Assembly (NCBI RefSeq): GCF_027922005.1
Contig: NZ_BSEV01000009.1
Span: forward strand, 1 to 62,222
DNA from: Streptosporangium carneum
GTDB lineage: Bacteria > Actinomycetota > Actinomycetes > Streptosporangiales > Streptosporangiaceae
DNA: 62,222 bases
Direction: 5' to 3'
Shown: positions 56,135 through 62,222 of the stretch, piece after piece
Numbering within the stretch: position 1 is the first letter of the stretch
Layout: each line of letters begins with the position of its first letter
The notes under the pieces: generated by a model
Told to the model about the DNA's origin: nothing
The model's database searches: none
Seen by the model: only the letters and a program-made list of their open reading frames with translations
Translations under genes and position numbers: made by a program

Positions 56135-56683
56135 TTGGCCATTCAGCCGATCCGCCTTTTCGGCGACCCGGTGCTGCGCACGCCGGCCGAGCCGGTGAAG
56201 GACTTCGACAAGGAGCTGCGCAAGCTCGTCAAGGACCTCACGGACACGATGATGGACGCGCCGGGAGCGGGGCTCGCGGCGCCGCAGATCGGAGTCGGGC
56301 TGCGGGTCTTCACCTACTACGTCGACAAGCAGCTCGGGCACCTGATCAACCCCGACCTCGACCTGTCCGACGACAAGGACGAGGAGGGGGAGGAGGGCTG
56401 CCTGTCCTTCCCCGGGCTGTCCTATCCCACCCCCAGGGCGATCCGGGCCGTGGCGACGGGCTTCAACATGCACGGCGACCCCGTCACACTTGAGGGCACC
56501 GATCTCATGGCCCGTTGTTTCCAGCACGAGACCGACCACCTCGACGGGGTGCTGTTCATCGACCGGATGGACTCCAAGCAGCGCAAGCTCGCCATGAAGG
56601 AGATCCGGGAGGCCGAGTGGACCGGCCTCTCCGCCCCCGCGTTCAAGTTCTCCCCGCACGCCACCCAAGGGAAGGCTCTGTAG
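56135..56683 (+). CDS. def: Peptide deformylase
   Basis: Removes the formyl group from nascent proteins. 182 residues with all three metal-site motifs: [19 protein letters not shown] (Cys ligand) and [13 protein letters not shown] (two His ligands and catalytic Glu). The start is TTG 56135 ([18 protein letters not shown]), with GAGGAGAG upstream. A sequence TACACTGGGGGAAT shortly upstream may include its promoter. fmt starts four bases after its stop, so the genes are coupled and their activities are opposite ends of the formyl cycle. Confidence 0.97.
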   Translation: MAIQPIRLFGDPVLRTPAEPVKDFDKELRKLVKDLTDTMMDAPGAGLAAPQIGVGLRVFTYYVDKQLGHLINPDLDLSDDKDEEGEEGCLSFPGLSYPTPRAIRAVATGFNMHGDPVTLEGTDLMARCFQHETDHLDGVLFIDRMDSKQRKLAMKEIREAEWTGLSAPAFKFSPHATQGKAL

Positions 56684-56687
56684 GACC

Positions 56688-57617
56688 TTGCGCCTGGTCT
56701 TCGCCGGAACCCCGGAAACCGCTCTGCCCTCGCTGAGGGCCCTGCTCGACTCGCCGCGTCACGACGTCGTCGCCGTCGTGACCCGCCCCGACGCCCAGTC
56801 GGGCCGGGGCCGCAAGGTCCACCCGAGCCCCGTCGCCGAGCTGGCGGAGGAGGCGGGGATCGAGGTCCTCAGACCGCACAGGGCGGGGGACCCCGAGTTT
56901 CTCGACCGGCTGCGGCTGATCGATCCCGACTGCTGCCCGGTGGTGGCCTACGGCGCGCTGCTGCCCCAGGCCGCCCTGGACATCCCCCGTCACGGCTGGG
57001 TCAACCTCCACTTCTCGCTGCTGCCCGCCTGGCGCGGCGCCGCCCCCGTGCAGCACGCCGTGCTGCACGGCGACGAGATCACCGGCGCGGCCACCTTCCA
57101 GATCGTCAAGGAGCTCGACGCGGGCCCGGTGTACGGCGTGGTCACCGAGGAGGTCAGGCCGGCCGACACCAGCGGGCAGCTGCTCGCCAGGCTCGCGGAG
57201 TCGGGAGCGGGGCTGCTGGCCGCGACCCTCGACGGCATCGAGGACGGGAAGCTGGAGGCGGTGCCCCAGCCCTCCCAGGGGGTGAGCGTCGCTCCGAAGA
57301 TCGCCGTCGAGGACGCCAGGGTCGACTGGTCGGCGCCCGCCATGCGGGTCGACCGCCTGGTCCGGGCCTGCACGCCCGCGCCCGGCGCGTGGACGGAGTT
57401 CCGGGGGCATCGGCTCAAGCTCGGTCCGGTGCGGCCCGCGCCCGACGCGCCCGCTCTCGCCCCGGGGCTGCTCTCGGTCTCGAAGACCTCGGTGCTGGTC
57501 GGCACGGCCACGCACCCCGTCGAGCTGGGCGAGGTGCAGCCGCAGGGCAAGCGCCTGATGGGCGCGGGGGAGTGGGCCCGCGGCGTGCGGCCCACCGACG
57601 AAGATCGGCTGGGTTAG
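56688..57617 (+). CDS. fmt: Methionyl-tRNA formyltransferase
   Basis: Formylates initiator Met-tRNA using 10-formyltetrahydrofolate. 309 residues: [20 protein letters not shown] at the start, [20 protein letters not shown] with the catalytic Asn/His loop, and DAGPVYG. The C-terminal OB-like domain begins near 205 ([20 protein letters not shown]). TTG 56688 is the only start near the conserved [10 protein letters not shown]. It lies between def and rsmB. Confidence 0.97.
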   Translation: MRLVFAGTPETALPSLRALLDSPRHDVVAVVTRPDAQSGRGRKVHPSPVAELAEEAGIEVLRPHRAGDPEFLDRLRLIDPDCCPVVAYGALLPQAALDIPRHGWVNLHFSLLPAWRGAAPVQHAVLHGDEITGAATFQIVKELDAGPVYGVVTEEVRPADTSGQLLARLAESGAGLLAATLDGIEDGKLEAVPQPSQGVSVAPKIAVEDARVDWSAPAMRVDRLVRACTPAPGAWTEFRGHRLKLGPVRPAPDAPALAPGLLSVSKTSVLVGTATHPVELGEVQPQGKRLMGAGEWARGVRPTDEDRLG

Positions 57618-57621
57618 GGAC

Positions 57622-59268
57622 ATGGGAGATCGGGGGAGCGGCGCGGGCGCTCAGCGCGGGGGCGGCCGTGGTTCTTCCGGCCACCCGCGGGGCGGCCAGA
57701 CGGGCGCGCAGGGCGGCAGGGACAGGCACGGGTCCGGTGGAGGCCGGGGCAGGGGTCCCCGCCCGCCCAGGCCGGTCCGTGACGAGGCGAGGAACGTCGC
57801 CTACGACCTGCTGCGGGCGGTGGACGAGCGGGACGCCTACGCCAACCTGCTGATGCCCGCGCTGCTGCGCGAACGCCGCCTGTCGGGGCGGGACGCGGGG
57901 CTGGCCACCGAGCTGGCCTACGGCACCCTGCGCGGCCTGGGCACCTACGACGAGGTCATCGCGGCCTGCAGCGACCGGGCTCCCGAGGACCTGGACCCGC
58001 CGCTGCTCGACGCCATCCGCCTGGGCGTGCACCAGCTGCTCAAGACGCGGGTCCCGCCGCACGCGGCCGTCGGCACGACCGTCGACCTGGTGCGTCTGCG
58101 GGTGGGGACCGGCGCGTCGAAGTACGCCAACGCGGTGCTGCGCAAGGTCTCCACCCGTTCGCTGGAGCAGTGGATCCCGATCGTGGCCCCCGACCCGGTC
58201 GAGGACCCGGTCGGTCATCTGGCGGTCGCGCACAGCCATCCCCGCTGGATCGTCACCGCGCTGCGCGACGCCGTCGGCGGCGACTTCGACGAGACGGCGG
58301 CCCTGCTGGCCGCCGACAACGAGCGGCCCCGCGTCACCCTGGTGGCCCGCCCCGGACGGGCCTCCGTCGAGGAGCTGCTCGCCTCGGGCGCCCAGCGGGG
58401 CGACCACTCCCCCTACGCGGCCTACCTGCGCGAGGGCGACCCCGGCTCCATCCTGGCGGTCGCCGAGGCGCGCGCCGCCGTGCAGGACGAGGCCAGCCAG
58501 CTTGTCGCGCTGGCCCTGACGCGCGTCCCGGTGGCGGGCGGCGACACGCGCTGGCTCGACCTGTGCGCGGGTCCCGGCGGCAAGGCGGGCCTGCTCGACG
58601 CCATCGCCGTCCACGGCGACCAGGCGGGCCTGGCCGACGTCGCCGCCCTGGGCGGCAGGGGCGGCCAGGCCGCTCTCTCCGGCGCCCCAGAGGAGCGGAG
58701 CGGGGCCCCGGGCCTTCCCGAGGCCGCCGGGGCGTCGCCCGAGGGGCGGGCACGGTCGCGTCCCTCGGCCTTTCCCGGCGGGGCGCATCTGCTCGCCGTC
58801 GAGCTTCAGTACCACCGCGCCCGTCTGGTCCGGCAGGCCACCCGTGAGGCCGCCGTCGTCACCGCCGACGGCACGCTTCCCGCGTGGCGGCCCGGGGTCT
58901 TCGACCGGGTCATGGTCGACGCCCCCTGCACCGGTCTCGGCGCCCTGCGCCGCCGCCCCGAGGCCCGCTGGCGCCGCGACCCCCGCAGTCTCCCCGACCT
59001 GGGCAGGCTCCAGCGCGACCTGCTGTCCTCCGCTCTCGAGGCCGCCCGTCCGGGAGGAGTCGTCGCCTACGTGACCTGCTCGCCGCATCTGGCGGAGACC
59101 GTGACCGTGGTCGACGACGTGCTGCGCCGCCGCGACGACGTCGAGGTCCTCGACGCCCGCGACTACCTTCCCGAGGTCGAGGGACTGGGCGCGGGACCGC
59201 ATGTCCAGTTCTGGCCACATCGCCACGGTACGGACGCGATGTTCCTGGCCCTGCTGCGCCGTCGCTGA
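57622..59268 (+). CDS. rsmB: 16S rRNA (cytosine-967-C5) methyltransferase with internal insertion
   Basis: 548 residues. After a Gly/Arg-rich tail of about 50, a NusB-like domain (RNVAYDLLRAVDERDAYANL) and a SAM-dependent methyltransferase follow. LDLCAGPGGKAGLL binds SAM, VDAPCTGLGALRRRPEARWR holds one catalytic Cys and VTCSPHLAETVTV the other. Between the SAM loop (about residue 322) and the next strand LLAVELQYHRARL (about 391) there is an extra stretch of some 55-60 residues, Ala/Gly/Pro-rich and likely a loop. GTG or ATG start at 57622 (ATGGGAGAT) four bases behind fmt. Confidence 0.93.
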   Translation: MGDRGSGAGAQRGGGRGSSGHPRGGQTGAQGGRDRHGSGGGRGRGPRPPRPVRDEARNVAYDLLRAVDERDAYANLLMPALLRERRLSGRDAGLATELAYGTLRGLGTYDEVIAACSDRAPEDLDPPLLDAIRLGVHQLLKTRVPPHAAVGTTVDLVRLRVGTGASKYANAVLRKVSTRSLEQWIPIVAPDPVEDPVGHLAVAHSHPRWIVTALRDAVGGDFDETAALLAADNERPRVTLVARPGRASVEELLASGAQRGDHSPYAAYLREGDPGSILAVAEARAAVQDEASQLVALALTRVPVAGGDTRWLDLCAGPGGKAGLLDAIAVHGDQAGLADVAALGGRGGQAALSGAPEERSGAPGLPEAAGASPEGRARSRPSAFPGGAHLLAVELQYHRARLVRQATREAAVVTADGTLPAWRPGVFDRVMVDAPCTGLGALRRRPEARWRRDPRSLPDLGRLQRDLLSSALEAARPGGVVAYVTCSPHLAETVTVVDDVLRRRDDVEVLDARDYLPEVEGLGAGPHVQFWPHRHGTDAMFLALLRRR

Positions 59269-59519
59269 GACGCCCTCCCCCTCCGGTTCTCCGGCCTTTC
59301 CACTGGTCGGCCATGGTGGCGGTTTCGTCGTGCCGTCACCGCCGCCTCGTGGCCGCCGCTGTGACCGGTGGGGAAGGTGTTTCTTAAGGGACATATGTGG
59401 TGGATTTGAATGGTGTGAAGAGGGGTGTTACGGAAGGCCGTATACGGGCGTCACGTTGAGATACGGATGGTACTGCTGAGAGTGTGTGGCAATTGCCTAC
59501 AAAATGTGGGGGTTGTCGA

Positions 59520-61370
59520 ATGTGCGGGATCTCCGGCTGGGTGGACTTCGAGCGTGACCTCGGGCGGCTGCATGACACCTCGCAGGCCATGACGGACACG
59601 ATGGCCTGCCGCGGACCCGACGACGAGGGACTGTGGACCGCCCCGCACGCCGCGCTCGGCCACCGCAGGCTCGCCGTCATCGACGTCGAGGGCGGCCGCC
59701 AGCCCATGGTCGCCGACGAGGACGGCAGGCCGCTCGCCGTGCTCGTCCACAGCGGAGAGCTCTACAACTTCCGCGAGCTGCGCGACGAGCTGTCCTCGCG
59801 CGGCCACCGCTTCCGCACCCGGAGCGACACCGAGGTCCTGCTGCGGGCCTACCTGGAGTGGGGAGACGACCTCGCCGCCCGGCTGAACGGCATGTTCGCC
59901 TTCGCGATCTGGGACGTCCGCCGCGAGGAACTGCTGCTGGTGCGCGACCGGATGGGCGTCAAGCCGCTGTACTACCACCCGACCCAGTCGGGGGTGCTGT
60001 TCGGCTCCGAGCCCAAGGCGATCCTCGCCAACCCGCTCGCCCAGCCCGCCGTGGTCGACCTCGACGGGCTGCGCGAGATCTTCGCCCTCAGCAAGACGCC
60101 CGGGCACGGGATCTACCGGGGGATGTACGAGGTGCGTCCCGGCGAGCTCATCCGGGTGAGCCGGGCGGGCCTGAGCCGCCGCTTCTACTGGCGGCTCGAG
60201 GCCCGCGAGCACACCGACGACGTCGAGACCACCGTGCGGACCGTGCGCGAGCTGCTGGACGACATCGTCGAGCGCCAGCTCATCTCGGACGTGCCGCTGT
60301 GCAGCCTGCTGTCCGGCGGTCTCGACTCCAGCGCCGTCACCGCGCTCGCGATGGGGCAGCTCCAGGCCCGGGGGAACGGCAGGATCCGCTCCTTCTCCGT
60401 CGACTTCGTCGGATACAACGAGAACTTCAAGCCCGACGCGATGCGGGCCACCCCCGACACGCCGTACGTCCTCGACGTCGTGCGGCACATCGACGCCGAC
60501 CACACCGGCATCGTGCTGGACTCCGCGGACCTCATGGACCCCGCCACACGCGCGGCGGTCCGGCGGGCACGCGACGTGCCGAGCAGCCACGGTGACATGG
60601 ACACCTCCCTCTACCTGCTGTTCAAGGCGATCAGGGAGCACTCGACCGTGGCCCTGTCCGGCGAGTCCGCCGACGAGGTCTTCGGCGGTTACCGGTGGTG
60701 CCACGACCCTCTCGCGATCAACGGCGACACCTTCCCGTGGCTGGCCATCCCGGGCATCGAGGAGTTCAGCGGCGCGGCGGGGATCCTCGACGCGGGCCTG
60801 CTGCGGGAGCTCGACCTCCAGACCTACCGCGCGGACCGCTACCGAGAGGCCCTGGACGAGGTGCCCCGGCTGCCGGGCGAGAGCGGCCTGGACAGGCGCA
60901 TGCGGGAGATCGGCTACCTGAACCTCACCCGGTTCATGCAGAACCTCCTCGACCGCAAGGACCGCATGAGCATGGCCGTCGGCCTGGAGGTCCGGGTGCC
61001 GTTCTGCGACCACAGGCTCGTCGAGTACGTCTTCAACATCCCCTGGTCGATCAAGACCTTCGACGGGCACGAGAAGAGCGTGCTGCGCGCCGCCACCGCC
61101 GACGTCCTGCCGCGTTCGGTGGTGGAGCGCCGCAAGAGCCCCTACCCCTCGACCCAGGACCCCGCCTACGACCGGGCCCTGCGCGCGCAGAGCGCGGAGC
61201 TGCTCGAGCGGGAGGACGCCGCCGTCGCGCCGCTGACCGACCTCGGCAGGATCAGGGACCTGCTCGACCGTCCGGAGACCGCCGGAGGGCCGGGGACCCG
61301 GGCGGCGCTGGACGGCTTCCTCGGCGTCAACGCCTGGCTCGAGGACTACGCCGTGCAGCTCAAGCTCTGA
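59520..61370 (+). CDS. asnB: Glutamine-hydrolysing asparagine synthetase
   Basis: 616 residues. Cys2 of MCGISGWVDF is the N-terminal nucleophile of the class II glutaminase domain, which fixes the start at ATG 59520 (GGGGG eight bases upstream); the frame open from 59484 would bury this Cys. CRGPDDEG and SGELYNFRELRDEL follow. The synthetase half has the PP-loop SLLSGGLDSSAVTALAMG near 264 and GESADEVFGGYRW. Of the AsnB type, it may serve general asparagine supply. It sits between rsmB and rpe, which are usually neighbours. The 251 bases upstream hold the palindrome CCGTATACGG (59438) and no gene. Confidence 0.95.
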   Translation: MCGISGWVDFERDLGRLHDTSQAMTDTMACRGPDDEGLWTAPHAALGHRRLAVIDVEGGRQPMVADEDGRPLAVLVHSGELYNFRELRDELSSRGHRFRTRSDTEVLLRAYLEWGDDLAARLNGMFAFAIWDVRREELLLVRDRMGVKPLYYHPTQSGVLFGSEPKAILANPLAQPAVVDLDGLREIFALSKTPGHGIYRGMYEVRPGELIRVSRAGLSRRFYWRLEAREHTDDVETTVRTVRELLDDIVERQLISDVPLCSLLSGGLDSSAVTALAMGQLQARGNGRIRSFSVDFVGYNENFKPDAMRATPDTPYVLDVVRHIDADHTGIVLDSADLMDPATRAAVRRARDVPSSHGDMDTSLYLLFKAIREHSTVALSGESADEVFGGYRWCHDPLAINGDTFPWLAIPGIEEFSGAAGILDAGLLRELDLQTYRADRYREALDEVPRLPGESGLDRRMREIGYLNLTRFMQNLLDRKDRMSMAVGLEVRVPFCDHRLVEYVFNIPWSIKTFDGHEKSVLRAATADVLPRSVVERRKSPYPSTQDPAYDRALRAQSAELLEREDAAVAPLTDLGRIRDLLDRPETAGGPGTRAALDGFLGVNAWLEDYAVQLKL

Positions 61371-61469
61371 GGCCGTGGGGGAGGGCGGGAGCCGCAGGGC
61401 CGGGGGATCCGGCGATCCCGCCTGCCGGTGGCCCGCCCTCCGAGCCCTCGCAATAGACTCGGCCGCACT

Positions 61470-62129
61470 ATGGCCGTACAGATCTCGCCCAGCATCCTGT
61501 CCGCCGACTTCGCCCGCCTCGCGGAGGCGGCCGCGGCGGTCCCCAACGCCGACTGGCTGCACGTGGACGTCATGGACAACCACTTCGTGCCCAACCTGAC
61601 ACTCGGGCTTCCGGTCGTGGAGTCGCTGCTCAAGGCGACCTCGACGCCGCTCGACTGCCATCTCATGATCGAGGACCCGGACCGCTGGGCTCCCGCGTAC
61701 GCCGAGGCGGGGGCGGGCAGCGTGACCATCCACGCGGAGGCGGCCAAGGCGCCGGTCCGCACGCTGCGGCAGATCCGCGCGGCGGGCGCCCGCGCCGGGC
61801 TCGCGCTGAATCCCGCGACGCCGGTCGAGCCGTACGAGGACCTGCTCGGCGAGATCGACATGCTGCTGCTGATGACCGTCGAGCCGGGCTTCGGCGGGCA
61901 GAAGTTCCTTGACGTGGTGCTGCCCAAGCTCCGCAGGGCTCGCGCGCTCGTCGACAGCCACGGAGGCCAGGTCTGGCTGCAGGTGGACGGCGGGGTCTCC
62001 GCCGAGACGATCGAGCGCTGCGCGGAGGCGGGGGCCGACGTGTTCGTCGCGGGCAGCGCCGTCTACGGCGCGGAGGACCCGGCACGCGCGATCGAGGAGC
62101 TGCGGACGCTGGCGGAGAAGAAGAGCTGA
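61470..62129 (+). CDS. rpe: Ribulose-phosphate 3-epimerase
   Basis: Interconverts ribulose 5-phosphate and xylulose 5-phosphate in the pentose phosphate pathway. 219 residues in a TIM barrel: [34 protein letters not shown] (metal-binding His and Asp), [24 protein letters not shown] and [16 protein letters not shown] 61470 gives the standard N-terminus. No ribosome site is visible, and a TAGACT -10-like box (61454-61459) ends ten bases before the ATG, so the transcript probably starts within a few bases of the start codon. Confidence 0.96.
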   Translation: MAVQISPSILSADFARLAEAAAAVPNADWLHVDVMDNHFVPNLTLGLPVVESLLKATSTPLDCHLMIEDPDRWAPAYAEAGAGSVTIHAEAAKAPVRTLRQIRAAGARAGLALNPATPVEPYEDLLGEIDMLLLMTVEPGFGGQKFLDVVLPKLRRARALVDSHGGQVWLQVDGGVSAETIERCAEAGADVFVAGSAVYGAEDPARAIEELRTLAEKKS

Positions 62130-62222
62130 CCCCTCCCGGCCCCGCCGTCCGCGGGGCCGTTCGCGAGGCGTCCACGGGCGGCGGCCGGCCTCTCGCCGGG
62201 CCGCTCGCCCAACGGCGCCGAG

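Overview
The window is about 72% G+C by eye, uses many GTG and TTG starts and GTGA/ATGA gene overlaps, and carries BldD, an actinobacterial-type integration host factor (mIHF/sIHF), a helicase-dead PriA and a SARP/AfsR-type regulator. This points to a sporulating filamentous actinomycete. A Streptosporangiaceae-like organism is my inference; the sequence alone does not fix the genus.

Left part (1-11.2 kb): a secreted M36 metalloprotease, a Nudix-like protein, an AfsR-like ATPase regulator followed by two tiny reading frames in one frame split by a single TAG, an SOS-type promoter with two LexA boxes driving a HEPN protein, a membrane SpoIIE-type phosphatase, and bldD.

Arginine block (11.4-20.1 kb, minus strand): arcD-like antiporter, arcA, arcB, arcC in the order antiporter-deiminase-transcarbamylase-kinase, a terminator, then an amino acid permease coupled to a tandem universal stress protein. 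Upstream lie a small DUF3040 membrane protein and an orphan F1 ATPase gamma subunit with no other atp genes. Together these could make ATP from arginine under energy limitation.

Core block (20.3-36.2 kb, plus strand): pyrR-pyrB-pyrC-carA-carB-pyrK-pyrD-pyrF encodes all of UMP synthesis except orotate phosphoribosyltransferase. It starts with a PyrR-binding hairpin next to the pyrR ribosome site. Then come mihF, gmk, rpoZ, coaBC, an uncharacterised gene, a TPM-domain protein and metK. As I recall it, this bldD-pyr-mihF-gmk-rpoZ-coaBC-metK-priA order matches Streptomyces, with the arginine block inserted between bldD and pyrR.

Accessory block (36.3-50.6 kb), between metK and priA: an ABC transporter with a YtrA-like GntR repressor and a clear operator, an RsbW-like kinase divergent from an HTH-TPR regulator, a GNAT acetyltransferase, two DUF6461-type proteins, a VOC gene remnant, a secreted protein, and two tandem ATPase-LuxR regulators, the second without a TPR domain.

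Right core block (50.8-62.2 kb): priA, two tandem uncharacterised paralogues with a CDCPxC motif, def, fmt, rsmB, asnB and rpe. Formylmethionine removal (def), initiator tRNA formylation (fmt) and 16S rRNA methylation (rsmB) form a translation cluster; rpe starts the pentose-phosphate/riboflavin neighbourhood.

I saw no tRNA, rRNA, CRISPR array, transposase or integrase.
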